A DNA stretch of 29,037 nt from JAQVWU01 sp964628455. Lineage in GTDB: Bacteria > Bacillota > Clostridia > Oscillospirales > CAG-272. The notes below the pieces were generated by a model, which did no database searches, was not told where the DNA came from, and saw only the letters and a program-made list of their open reading frames with translations. The stretch spans positions 1-29,037 of the forward strand of contig CAZVPD010000024.1 in NCBI GenBank assembly GCA_964628455.1. Direction: 5' to 3'. The position numbers were made by a program, and so were the translations under genes. Below, piece by piece: positions 1 through 7,684 of this stretch (the stretch's first letter is position 1; the number at the start of each line of letters is the position of its first letter).

Positions 1-42
1 TTTCTTGTGGTTCTTATTTTTTGCTGACTTGGGTCATATCAT

Positions 43-70
43 TTGACAACACAGATTTTATGAATATTAT
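43..70 (+). promoter_or_regulatory. Putative sigma-A promoter in the leading gap
   Basis: TTGACA at 43-48 and TATTAT at 65-70 are separated by 16 bases, a good match to a vegetative promoter. It points toward the nucleotidyltransferase gene, about 230 bases upstream of it. A closer promoter lies at 254-282, so this may be a second, distal start or may drive an unseen short transcript. The rest of 1-280 holds no convincing gene. Confidence 0.4.
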
Positions 71-108
71 GAATGTTTTTTAACTTTTTTTATACAAAAG
101 CAATGGAA

Positions 109-140
109 ATCATGCCTTTAAAAAAATCAAACGGCATGAT
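109..140. repeat. Inverted repeat in the upstream leader
   Basis: ATCATGCC at 109-116 and GGCATGAT at 133-140 are perfect inverted copies around a 16-base A-rich loop. It sits downstream of the promoter at 43-70, so it could form a hairpin in that transcript or serve as an operator. No long T-run follows, so it is not a typical terminator. Confidence 0.35.
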
Positions 141-253
141 CGGGAGCTTCGGGCATCAATTCGGGGGCTGCATCCGTGACGCTGTCAGAATCCGAAATCA
201 ACCCGGTTGACGGTATCCCGAAAATATATCTCCCGCTTCCTCGGTATAAACGA

Positions 254-282
254 TTGACAAACTAAAAATCATATGATAGAAT
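254..282 (+). promoter_or_regulatory. Promoter overlapping the upstream candidate ATG
   Basis: TTGACA at 254-259, a 17-base spacer and TAGAAT at 277-282 form a near-consensus sigma-A promoter. The -10 box contains the candidate ATG at 281. Transcription would begin near 289, so that ATG would not be in this mRNA. This favours the in-frame ATG at 311, which has GGAAG seven bases upstream. Confidence 0.6.
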
Positions 283-310
283 GAAAAAAAAGGTTACCGG
301 AAGAACAATC

Positions 311-1354
311 ATGGAACTGATCCGCGCGGCAGAACTGCTGATCGAGAAAATAAAAAAAGATTACAGGGACGATGTCGCCCTCGTTGCCATTATGGGTTCT
401 TATATCTACAATGACACGCACGGGAGATCGGACCTCGATATGTTTTTTGTTCCGAAAACCGAACGCGCGATGAAACTGGGTTTTACTTTTATTATAGACG
501 ACATCGGATTTGACTTCTGGCCGATCAAGTGGGAACGCCTTGAAAGAATAGCGAATTTCGAGGAAAAGACAACCTCGATCATTACCGAAGGCAAAATCCT
601 GTACTGCGCTTCACGCGAGGATATGCTGCGGTTTGAAAAAATAAAAAGCGCGGCGTCGGATGTGAACGACAGGATGAAATTTATCCGGAAGGCTGCGGAA
701 AATCTCGACAGGGCCTATAAAAATTACTACAGGTTGTGCGGCGCCCGGGACTTCGGCAGTGCGGGCGTTTATGCGGTGGGTATCCTGTATACCCTGACCT
801 TTTCGATCGCACTGCTCAACGGGATCACCGTTAAAAGAGGCAGAGGGAAGCTTAAACGCGAAATACTGAATATGCCGCTCCTGCCTGACCGTTTTTCCGA
901 ATTATACGACGCCGTCTTTGAAGCCGGAGACGCCGGGGCGCTGTCCGGTCTGTGCCGCGAACTGATCGGCAATACGGAAGACCTGATCCTGAGAGAAGAG
1001 CGCAAATACAGAAAGCCGGCTGCTTTTGCCGACGCGCTGAACGGCTTTTATGAAGAATCGGTCAATTTTTACAATAAAATATATCATGCCTGCGAGACAG
1101 GAGACAAAACAGCGGCTCTGTTTGCGGGTGTCGAACTCACCTGTGAAATAAAAGACGCTTTTTCGGACACAGACGTTTCTCCCGAGATCCTGCCCGATAT
1201 CATCGGAGCATATGACCCGGAAAATCTCGGTCTTCTGGCGTCCGCCGCGCGCGACCACCAGAATAAATTCACGTCATTGCTGACGGCAAACGGCGTTTCC
1301 GTCAGGAGATTCAAAGGATTCGGCGAACTGAAGGAATACCTCGATTCGCTTTGA
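311..1354 (+). CDS. Nucleotidyltransferase-superfamily protein
   Basis: The protein has 347 residues from this start. Residues 29-43 carry the polymerase-beta-type nucleotidyltransferase signature: Gly-Ser in GSYIYND, then Asp-Leu-Asp about ten residues later (SDLDMFFVP). The two Asp residues are the expected metal ligands. The next stretch (FIIDDIGFDFWPIKWERLE) resembles stand-alone clostridial proteins annotated only as nucleotidyltransferase domain proteins. The remaining roughly 230 residues look helical and have no motif I recognise. The substrate (nucleotide transfer to a small molecule, RNA or protein) cannot be told. An in-frame ATG at 281 would add ten residues, but it lies inside a promoter -10 box, so I start at 311. 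The rubredoxin gene follows after 93 bases without an obvious promoter and may be co-transcribed. Confidence 0.75.
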   Translation: MELIRAAELLIEKIKKDYRDDVALVAIMGSYIYNDTHGRSDLDMFFVPKTERAMKLGFTFIIDDIGFDFWPIKWERLERIANFEEKTTSIITEGKILYCASREDMLRFEKIKSAASDVNDRMKFIRKAAENLDRAYKNYYRLCGARDFGSAGVYAVGILYTLTFSIALLNGITVKRGRGKLKREILNMPLLPDRFSELYDAVFEAGDAGALSGLCRELIGNTEDLILREERKYRKPAAFADALNGFYEESVNFYNKIYHACETGDKTAALFAGVELTCEIKDAFSDTDVSPEILPDIIGAYDPENLGLLASAARDHQNKFTSLLTANGVSVRRFKGFGELKEYLDSL

Positions 1355-1447
1355 TATAAACCGACCATAAAACGGTCCCGGAAGCAGGGACGGAGGCCGT
1401 GAGACACCGCCTGCAAATCAATAAAAAATTCGGGAAAGGACTGAGCC

Positions 1448-1606
1448 ATGGAAAAGTATATTTGTCTTGTCTGCGGTTATGTTTACGACGAGGCCGAGGG
1501 TGATCCGGACAACGATATCGCGCCGGGCACAAAATGGGATGAACTCCCCGCGGACTGGGTATGCCCGGAATGCGGCGCTTCCAAAGAGGAATTCGAACAG
1601 GAATAA
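1448..1606 (+). CDS. Rubredoxin
   Basis: This small one-electron carrier has 52 residues, the usual length of rubredoxin. Two knuckles of the form Cys-x2-Cys-Gly supply the four ligands of the single iron: CLVCGY at residues 6-11 and CPECGA at 39-44. The aromatic and acidic residues between them (YDEAEGDP, DELPADWVCP) are classic for the family. In anaerobes rubredoxin passes electrons to rubrerythrin, superoxide reductase or flavodiiron proteins that detoxify oxygen species, but none of these partners lies in this window. The ribosome site GGGAAAGGA sits a short way upstream of the ATG, and a strong terminator begins directly after the stop. Confidence 0.97.
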   Translation: MEKYICLVCGYVYDEAEGDPDNDIAPGTKWDELPADWVCPECGASKEEFEQE

Positions 1607-1612
1607 TCCGAC

Positions 1613-1663
1613 GATAAAAAGGACCGGATTTCCGTTTTGCGGAAAAATCCGGCTCTTTTTATC
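1613..1663 (+). terminator. Rho-independent terminator after rubredoxin
   Basis: A long imperfect hairpin pairs GATAAAAAG plus CCGGATTTCCG (1613-1634) with CGGAAAAATCCGG plus CTTTTTATC (1640-1663), with small bulges. The stop codon of rubredoxin lies 7 bases before it. The remaining sequence to 1857 contains no gene or clear promoter that I can support. Confidence 0.8.
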
Positions 1664-1857
1664 GGATCACGGCGGTTTTTGCCGTATCCGCACAAGGACT
1701 GTCAGACCCTATACATACGGTATGAAAGAGCTGCCGCATGCATCCTGTAACCGGTAAAACAAAAACGGAACGCCTGATATACACGCATGAACATCACGGA
1801 TTCCGCCGCGGGAAGCAATAAACCGACATAAAACAAAAAGAAAGTGAGAGGATCAGT

Positions 1858-3009
1858 ATGGATTATGAAATTGTCCGTCATTTCCCGGACGATATGATTT
1901 TTAACGAAAAAGGTCCGGTGATTTCACTTTACCAACCGACTCACAGACATTTCCCGGAAAACAAACGGGACCTTATTCTGTTTTCCAACTTACTGCGCGA
2001 TATAGAAAATTCACTGAGGCAAAAATATGACGGTGATTTTATAAACGCTTTCCTGAAACCTTTTTACCTGCTTGCGGAAAACAGAAGTTTCTGGAACAAC
2101 ACGCTGGACGGGATCGCCGTTCTGGCGGGTCAAAACAGATGCATTGTCTATAATCTACACAATCCCGTGAAAGAACTTGCCGTCACGGCGGAAAGATTCC
2201 GCATAAAACCTCTCATCAAAGCTTTTCAGTCCATGGAGAGATACCATCTGCTGGGATTAAGCCGGAACAATTTTACTTTATACAGAGGCAACCGGCATGG
2301 TTTTACGGAAGTCGAACCGTATCCGGACAAACCGCGGACGATGGAAGAGGTATTGGGAACGCAGCTGACCGGTTCCGGTACCGGCGCCAGTTCCTACGTC
2401 GGAACGGGGGGTGCAGCGGTATCCCGCGGGCACAGCGACACAAAAGAAGAATCGGATAAAGACACGGAAAAATATTTCAGATATGTCGACAGGCTTGTGC
2501 TGGACTATTACTCCAAACCGATGAAGTTTCCGCTTATCCTGGTCGCGCTGAAGGAATACCACACGTGGTTTAAAAAGATAAGCCATAATCCCTTCCTGCT
2601 TGATGAAGGTATCTATAATTCCTGTGATTCCCTTGATCCCGACTTGTTGAAAAAGAAGGCTCTGGAGATCATCCAGTCGCTCAATTCCGAAAAGATCCGG
2701 CTGCTTATCGAATCCTACGAAAATGCTTATGCGGCTTCATCGGGGTCGCCGGACCTGACGCAGATCGCACGGGCTGCTTTTGAAGGCCGGATTGATACGG
2801 TATTCATCGAGGAAGACCGGAACATCCCCGGAAAAATCGACGAGGAATCCGGTGAGATCATTTTTTACGGCACGGATGACTCAAACGGCAGCGATATCCT
2901 TGAGGATATCCTGCTGCTTGTATTGAAAAGCAGCGGAAAGGCGGTCATACTGCCGAAAGATAAAATGCCCTGTTTAAGCGGTGCGGCAGCCATATACAGA
3001 TACAGCTGA
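1858..3009 (+). CDS. Bacterial homologue of archaeo-eukaryotic release factor 1 (baeRF family)
   Basis: This 383-residue protein resembles the baeRF group, bacterial relatives of eukaryotic/archaeal release factor 1 and Pelota. Supporting features are the start VISLYQPTHR (21-30), the segment YHLLGLSRNNFTLYRGN (129-145), a Gly/Ser-rich loop at 167-191 where release factors carry a catalytic loop, and a later domain with the pattern YFRYVDRLVLDYYSKP followed by PLILVALKEYH. I judge it closest to baeRF families 6/7, from memory of the pattern rather than a search. No GGQ tripeptide is present in the loop. The family has been proposed to act at ribosomes, but its function is not settled. The ribosome site GTGAGAGG lies close upstream of the ATG. 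It is a single-gene unit, ending at a strong two-way terminator. Confidence 0.75.
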   Translation: MDYEIVRHFPDDMIFNEKGPVISLYQPTHRHFPENKRDLILFSNLLRDIENSLRQKYDGDFINAFLKPFYLLAENRSFWNNTLDGIAVLAGQNRCIVYNLHNPVKELAVTAERFRIKPLIKAFQSMERYHLLGLSRNNFTLYRGNRHGFTEVEPYPDKPRTMEEVLGTQLTGSGTGASSYVGTGGAAVSRGHSDTKEESDKDTEKYFRYVDRLVLDYYSKPMKFPLILVALKEYHTWFKKISHNPFLLDEGIYNSCDSLDPDLLKKKALEIIQSLNSEKIRLLIESYENAYAASSGSPDLTQIARAAFEGRIDTVFIEEDRNIPGKIDEESGEIIFYGTDDSNGSDILEDILLLVLKSSGKAVILPKDKMPCLSGAAAIYRYS

Positions 3010-3018
3010 AAAATAATA

Positions 3019-3047
3019 CGCCCGGCGGAAGAGAATTCCGCCGGGCG
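3019..3047. terminator. Bidirectional terminator between convergent genes
   Basis: A perfect 12-base-pair GC-rich stem, CGCCCGGCGGAA (3019-3030) with its complement at 3036-3047, closes a five-base loop. T-rich sequence follows on the plus side and an A-rich stretch precedes it, so it can stop both the baeRF gene and the opposing flavodoxin-like gene. Confidence 0.85.
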
Positions 3048-3074
3048 CCGATTTTATGTCCCTGCCGCCGGTCA

Positions 3075-3581
3075 TCAGCTATTCGCTTTGACCCATTCGG
3101 CAACAGGGACAAGGTTATCCGGCTTTACCATGCTCCTGCCGTTTTTCACCATATCAAGCATAATCGCATCGTCCGGCGTTTTTTCGGGTTTGGATTCGAT
3201 CTGCTTTACGATCAGTTCCGACATCCGTTTCATCAGAAATTTATTCAGGCCGCGCAGCTTTTTGATATCGAATCCGCCCTGAAGATAAAAAAGCGGCGCA
3301 TTCCCGAAATTATGGCGCTTTTTGATTGCGGGAAGATCCGCGTCCGGCGGATTTCCCATACCGACGGCGCAGACCGCTTTCACGGTATACCTTTTCAATG
3401 CCGGATGGCAACCTTTTATACCGCCGGCAAACAGCCAGCCCATATAGAGTATATCGCTTCCCTTCGCAAGCCGGGTTTTGGCCTGCTTCAGGTCATAAAG
3501 CGGAAGACCCGTTTCCGCCGAAAGCATTTCGGCGTATTTTTTTGTAAATCCGCTGGCGGACGTATATACTATGGCTGTCAT
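3075..3581 (-). CDS. Flavodoxin-like domain protein
   Basis: The 168-residue protein begins with beta strand TAIVYTS and the loop TSASGFTKKYAE (residues 7-18). This matches the FMN phosphate-binding loop T-x-S-G-x-T of flavodoxins, in the branch related to the HemG/menaquinone-dependent protoporphyrinogen oxidase fold. The later strands DILYMGWLFAGG and VKAVCAVGMG fit the alternating alpha/beta fold. It is probably an FMN protein acting as an electron carrier or oxidoreductase; a partner cannot be named. It is last in a minus-strand run, 39 bases after the GH99-like gene, with a G-rich ribosome site (GGGGGTG) before the ATG. Confidence 0.75.
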   Translation of the reverse strand: MTAIVYTSASGFTKKYAEMLSAETGLPLYDLKQAKTRLAKGSDILYMGWLFAGGIKGCHPALKRYTVKAVCAVGMGNPPDADLPAIKKRHNFGNAPLFYLQGGFDIKKLRGLNKFLMKRMSELIVKQIESKPEKTPDDAIMLDMVKNGRSMVKPDNLVPVAEWVKANS

Positions 3582-3620
3582 CGTCTGTGCACCCCCGCAT
3601 TTATTTATTGATTTAACAAT

Positions 3621-4733
3621 TTATTCGCTCAGAAATACGCGTTTTACCGCCTCGAGATAACCGTATCCGTAAAGGTCATCGGGTTCGAGATAGCTGGTCT
3701 CCGTCCACTCATTCCAGCTGTTGAGCGTTATCAGCGGGGCGGGAAGCGAATGCGTGTCGATATACTGCTTCGCCATGCGAAGGCCTTCTTCGAACGCTTC
3801 GGGCGTGTTGTCTTTCACGATGCCCGGACGGAAGGACCGGAAGCGGGGATTATTGTCCCAGCCGATCGAAATATGGGGAAAATAAGGCGTGCCCGTATAA
3901 TCACGGTCTATACGCTCCCATTCGCGTCCGACATCCGCCAGGATTTCGCGGTAATCACGGTCGATCCCCACAAAATGGACAAACTGGTAATGGCTGATGC
4001 TGTCAAACCCAAGCAGCGGAACCGCTTCGCGCGTGGTCCCTTTGGCCGAGGAATCGACACCGCTTAAATTTACCGCGTTTTCACTCCAGGCGGTAAGCTG
4101 AAGGTGCAGACCCGGAAATCCCGCCTTGACGGTTTCTTCGCGGAAAAATTCGAAAGCACGCCGGGTCTCCGAAACGCCCCCGAGTCCCCGGATCAGGTTA
4201 TGAAGGTCGTAAATCATAAAAACCGGGCAGCCGCCGATCTTATAATAATTGGGCTGCGTGAAATAACGGGAGATGACCCGCCGGACGATGATATCAAATT
4301 CGCGGCGGTCGACCGCTCCGTCCCAGATTATGTTGGACCAGTCATCCGAATTTCTGATATCCCAGGTGTTGTTCACCGAGTGATTGGCCCACATCAGATA
4401 AAACTGCATCCGGTCCCTGTTCTTCGCCTTCAGGAAACCGTCATTGAGGCAGCCTTCAAGGAACGGGCGCCGGTCATACCAGTACCAGTCGTATATGAAA
4501 ACGTTTACGCCGTGGTCGGCAGCCGCCGCGATCTCCATTTCCATCACATATCGGTCGGCCTCGTTCACATAACCCCAGAGCGGTTTTCTCGGCCAGTTGT
4601 GCCCCGGTTGTTTTTTAACCGAATTTTTTACAGACTGCCATTCGCCGATCCCCTCGGGCCAGAACGTTCTTGTGCGGGGTTCGTCGCCGGTATACGCCGG
4701 CCAGACATAAGCTGCGATATCATATCTTCTCAT
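3621..4733 (-). CDS. GH99-like / WbsX-type glycosidase-fold protein
   Basis: The 370-residue protein fits the glycoside hydrolase 99-like family found in WbsX-type proteins. It opens with AAYVWPAYTGDEP, followed by FWPEGIGEWQSV, a region typical of the family (WPRKPLWGYVNEAD), VNVFIYDWYWYDRR, MWANHSVNNTW, and near the C-terminus the hallmark NSWNEWTETSYLEPD. In true GH99 enzymes acidic residues in such loops act on mannose-containing glycans; here substrate and activity are unproven. No signal peptide is visible, so it is probably cytoplasmic. AAGGA lies six bases before the ATG. It follows the WG-repeat gene after 79 bases. Members are often seen with polysaccharide genes, but no glycosyltransferases lie nearby here. 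Confidence 0.8.
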   Translation of the reverse strand: MRRYDIAAYVWPAYTGDEPRTRTFWPEGIGEWQSVKNSVKKQPGHNWPRKPLWGYVNEADRYVMEMEIAAAADHGVNVFIYDWYWYDRRPFLEGCLNDGFLKAKNRDRMQFYLMWANHSVNNTWDIRNSDDWSNIIWDGAVDRREFDIIVRRVISRYFTQPNYYKIGGCPVFMIYDLHNLIRGLGGVSETRRAFEFFREETVKAGFPGLHLQLTAWSENAVNLSGVDSSAKGTTREAVPLLGFDSISHYQFVHFVGIDRDYREILADVGREWERIDRDYTGTPYFPHISIGWDNNPRFRSFRPGIVKDNTPEAFEEGLRMAKQYIDTHSLPAPLITLNSWNEWTETSYLEPDDLYGYGYLEAVKRVFLSE

Positions 4734-4812
4734 GTGGAATTCCTTCTTTCTTTGATGTTTCTGCGGAGCAGAGACCGTCCCCCCTGTCCCGCCGACCGTA
4801 TCTGTTTTATTT

Positions 4813-6396
4813 CTATCTGCTCATTTTATTGAATATGCTCCATCCGTCGGAGGAATAAGCCGTGATTACGCCCGACGAAGCGTTTGAGATATGATCATAA
4901 ATAAATGGCAGTACGATATTTCCCTTGTTGTCGATCATGCAGCGCTTTCCGGAGGTGAATCCGATCACGGCCAGCCCTTCGATAAAAGGCTGGGCGTATG
5001 TATAAATAGGCTGTGCGATCCATTTCCCCGTATAATCGAGAAAACCGTAATAACCGTTTTTTTCGAGCAGCATGACTCCGGAGGAATAACCCCTGAGCTT
5101 ATAATCCTGCGGGATCTTGAATTCCGTGCCGTCCGGCTGGATCAGAATGTCCCTTTCGCGTATCAGTTCCCATTCCTCTTTATAATCGTAGAGGCATCTG
5201 CGTATGCGCATAAGTCCGTGGTCGAAGGTGAACATCCCCAGAGATTCGATGCCGAATGTCTCCGGCAGATAATAAGCCTCTGTGGCCGGCCGGCGGTTCC
5301 GTTCGTCAAGGTACAGCACGGTTCCGGAAGGGTCCGCAACGGTGCCTCCCCAGCTGTTGATGAGTTTCAGTTTGCCGTTCGCGTCACCTACGACAGCTAT
5401 GCCGTTTTCGTTGAATTCCGACGCAAAATAATACTGAGCCGCAATGGCTACGCCGCCGCGCGCACCGAGATAACCCCATAAAATACAGTCGCGGTACTGG
5501 AGCGTGTATTCGGGTATGTTCAATTTGGCATATACGGCGGCGTCCGTAATATCTTTGCCTTCTTTTACGGCGCCCGAAAGCTTCTGGTCTACTTCGACCG
5601 TCACATCGTTTCCGTCGGCGTCTATTTTCCGCTGATGTACGGTTTCCACATAATAGCGGCTGAGAACAGCGCTGCCGATGCTGTATTCACGCGGAGAATC
5701 GTATTTAAGCGGCGGAGCGTAGAGCGGATTATAACGCACCTGAATCATCTCGTTGCTGTTGTCGACAAGATGGTAATATTTATCTTTATAGGTAAACAGA
5801 GGTCGTCCGTCGCTGTCCCGCACATAGGCCGGGGTCAGTTTCTCGATCCCCGCAACCGATACGATCCCGTTCAGTCCGAGGGCGGATATGTGTTTCCCGT
5901 CGTCGTATAATATATAGCCCATGTAGGTGCGCAGAGCCGGGCGCCCGTCGCGAACGCTGAAAAGTTTGGTCAGCGGAATTCCTCCGGTCACCAGTCCGAG
6001 CCTGTGCGTCGCCGCGCTGTAATCGGTATCGGTCCAGCTGTATCCCGCTTTTTTGAGTTCGGCGACCGTGACGGAAGGGGGGAGCGGAGGCTTCGTTTCA
6101 GCCGGAGAAGGAGCGCCGGCCTGCGCCGCCTCCGTCTGTACGGGGCTGTCAAGATTCTCCGCGTCGAACACCCCGCTCAGGTTGCCGGTTTCCTGCGCGA
6201 AAGCATCGCCTTCACCGGCATCGGCACCTTCCGCAGGATCGTTTTCTCCTTCCGTAAAAATATATCCGCTGTCCGCAGGACGCGTGATCAAAGAAATGTC
6301 ATACCATCCGAGCCGGTACAGCATAATGGCGGCAGCTGCCGCGCACAGGACAGGAAGGGCAATAACGGGTATCGCATAACGCCTGAGTATATTCAT
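4813..6396 (-). CDS. Membrane-anchored WG-repeat protein
   Basis: The 527-residue protein starts with a positively charged stretch and a hydrophobic segment (about residues 7-27), consistent with an N-terminal membrane anchor and an exported body. A Pro/Glu/Ala-rich low-complexity linker follows (about 40-107). The C-terminal part contains WG (KWG) beta-repeats, clearest in GYYGFLDYTGKWIAQPIY and the next copy CMIDNKGNIVLPFIYDHIS; earlier segments such as LKLINSWGG may be degenerate copies. WG proteins are thought to be surface or binding modules, usually of unknown ligand. An N-terminal segment SVTVAELKKAGYSWTDTDY may be a separate docking or peptidoglycan-related region, but I do not recognise it. 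AAGGGA precedes the ATG. It starts 34 bases after rlmH. Confidence 0.75.
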   Translation of the reverse strand: MNILRRYAIPVIALPVLCAAAAAIMLYRLGWYDISLITRPADSGYIFTEGENDPAEGADAGEGDAFAQETGNLSGVFDAENLDSPVQTEAAQAGAPSPAETKPPLPPSVTVAELKKAGYSWTDTDYSAATHRLGLVTGGIPLTKLFSVRDGRPALRTYMGYILYDDGKHISALGLNGIVSVAGIEKLTPAYVRDSDGRPLFTYKDKYYHLVDNSNEMIQVRYNPLYAPPLKYDSPREYSIGSAVLSRYYVETVHQRKIDADGNDVTVEVDQKLSGAVKEGKDITDAAVYAKLNIPEYTLQYRDCILWGYLGARGGVAIAAQYYFASEFNENGIAVVGDANGKLKLINSWGGTVADPSGTVLYLDERNRRPATEAYYLPETFGIESLGMFTFDHGLMRIRRCLYDYKEEWELIRERDILIQPDGTEFKIPQDYKLRGYSSGVMLLEKNGYYGFLDYTGKWIAQPIYTYAQPFIEGLAVIGFTSGKRCMIDNKGNIVLPFIYDHISNASSGVITAYSSDGWSIFNKMSR

Positions 6397-6430
6397 ATCG
6401 GTATCCCTTGAAAACAGTAATTTTTATCGG

Positions 6431-6856
6431 TCATCCGTGATGGTATCCTCCGCCTCTGAGAATATTCATCGCGCGGTATAGCTGTTCGAGTAAAATCACA
6501 CGCATAAGCCTGTGAGGAAAAGTCATTTTCGAAAACGAAAGCCGAAGGGCACAGGCTTGTTTTACCGCGTCGGTCAGTCCGTCGGCCCCCCCTATGACAA
6601 AGGCAATATCGGAATTCCCCGCGGTCGTCAGACTGTCGATTTTAACCGCGAATTCCTCCGACGAAAGCTGCGTGCCTTCGACGCACAATGCGATTTTATA
6701 AGCGCGCTGCGGCAGGTCCGCAGCAGAGATGCGTTCCGCGTTTTCCGTCGTTTTTATCCGGCAGTAAGGAGCCATTCTTTTTTCGTATTCCGCCGCAGCT
6801 TCGCGATAATACGAATCGCGCAGCTGCCCGACGCAGAGAATATGAACGGTCAGCAT
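6431..6856 (-). CDS. rlmH: 23S rRNA (pseudouridine1915-N3)-methyltransferase RlmH
   Basis: RlmH is a SPOUT-class methyltransferase that methylates pseudouridine 1915 in helix 69 of 23S rRNA on assembled ribosomes. The C-terminal half is diagnostic: IAFVIGGADGL, LSFSKMTFPHRLMRVILLEQ and the ending RGGGYHHG, the SAM-binding knot of the family. The protein has 141 residues from this start against about 155-160 in well-known members. The shortage falls in the middle (around residues 43-50), where relatives carry an extra charged loop. The open frame extends upstream to 7066, but that part overlaps yycJ and shows no RlmH pattern, so I start at 6856, 16 bases after the yycJ stop. Pairing with a YycJ-type gene is also seen in other Bacillota. 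Confidence 0.93.
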   Translation of the reverse strand: MLTVHILCVGQLRDSYYREAAAEYEKRMAPYCRIKTTENAERISAADLPQRAYKIALCVEGTQLSSEEFAVKIDSLTTAGNSDIAFVIGGADGLTDAVKQACALRLSFSKMTFPHRLMRVILLEQLYRAMNILRGGGYHHG

Positions 6857-6872
6857 GCCGCAAAGCTTTTCG

Positions 6873-7667
6873 TCATATAAGCCTCGTGGGAACTTCGGCC
6901 GCGGCAACGGAAAGCGATGTGGAGTGAAGACCGAGCTGCTCCATCGCCCGGGCGGACGCTTCAAAAGCGAGTTTCGGCAGATTGTTTTCCCGGCTGAGAT
7001 GCGCAAGCAGCACATTTTCCACACCGTTTTTCGAAAGAGCGCAGACGCTGTCGGCGCAGTCCGCATTTGAAAGATGACCTTTCCTTGACAAAATACGTGT
7101 TTTAAGCTGCCGGGGATAAGAACCCCGCATCAGCATGCCGACATCGTGGTTGGATTCGAGCACCACATCGGTACAGCCGCAGAGCTGTTCCATGACGCTG
7201 TCGGGCATATAACCGAGGTCGGTCGCGATTCCCACAAGCCGTTCACCGGCTCTTATCACATACCCGACGCTGCAGACGCTGTCATGGGGCGTAACGAAAG
7301 AAGAAACTTCGATCTCCCCGACGCTGCATTCAAAGCGCGGGGGGTGGATATGCAGGCATGAAGGGATACAGCTGATACAGCCGGCGGTCGGAGCGGCAGC
7401 GTGAACCGGTATGCCGTATCTTTTTGCGATCACTTCCACACCGCGCACGTGGTCGATGTGCTCATGCGTGATAAATATCGCCGAAATCCGGTCAAGCGAT
7501 GCCCCGACCGATAACAGGGCTGTCTGCACAGCCCTGGCGCTCATGCCCGCATCGACCAATACCGACCGGTTCCCGAAGCGTATATAAACGCTGTTGCCGC
7601 CCGAACCCGAAAAAAGCGTATACGCCTCGGTGTATTCACCGGGTGCCGAAAAAGAAAAAACTTCCAT
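6873..7667 (-). CDS. yycJ: YycJ/WalJ-type MBL-fold metallo-hydrolase
   Basis: This metallo-beta-lactamase-fold protein of 264 residues has the metal-binding motif THEHIDH (about residues 67-73), further ligands in TPHDS and ATDLG, and the late His in LLAHLSREN. The N-terminal LFSGSGGNSVYI and VLVDAGMS match the YycJ/WalJ branch, whose members are linked to cell-wall homeostasis and have been proposed to be nucleases. The N-terminus is about 13-15 residues longer than is usual in this branch, but I see no better in-frame start. The ribosome site is weak (AGAGAACG). rlmH follows after 16 bases, so the two are very likely one operon. A heptamer array lies 18 bases upstream of its start codon. 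Confidence 0.9.
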   Translation of the reverse strand: MEVFSFSAPGEYTEAYTLFSGSGGNSVYIRFGNRSVLVDAGMSARAVQTALLSVGASLDRISAIFITHEHIDHVRGVEVIAKRYGIPVHAAAPTAGCISCIPSCLHIHPPRFECSVGEIEVSSFVTPHDSVCSVGYVIRAGERLVGIATDLGYMPDSVMEQLCGCTDVVLESNHDVGMLMRGSYPRQLKTRILSRKGHLSNADCADSVCALSKNGVENVLLAHLSRENNLPKLAFEASARAMEQLGLHSTSLSVAAAEVPTRLI

Positions 7668-7684
7668 GTTATCGTTCTCTGATT

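Noticed and set aside
1370..1400. Terminator-like hairpin GTCCC/GGGAC after the nucleotidyltransferase
   Set aside because: The stem is only five pairs and no T-run follows.
1467..1757. Plus-strand 96-codon frame overlapping rubredoxin
   Set aside because: It runs in another frame through rubredoxin and its terminator; the product is basic and low in complexity.
4104..4832. Open frame of 242 codons on the plus strand opposite the GH99-like gene
   Set aside because: Antisense shadow of a recognisable protein; no ribosome site or domain pattern.
6857..7066. Upstream extension of the rlmH frame
   Set aside because: It would add 70 residues unlike RlmH and overlap yycJ in another frame; the Met at 6856 begins the conserved RlmH strand.
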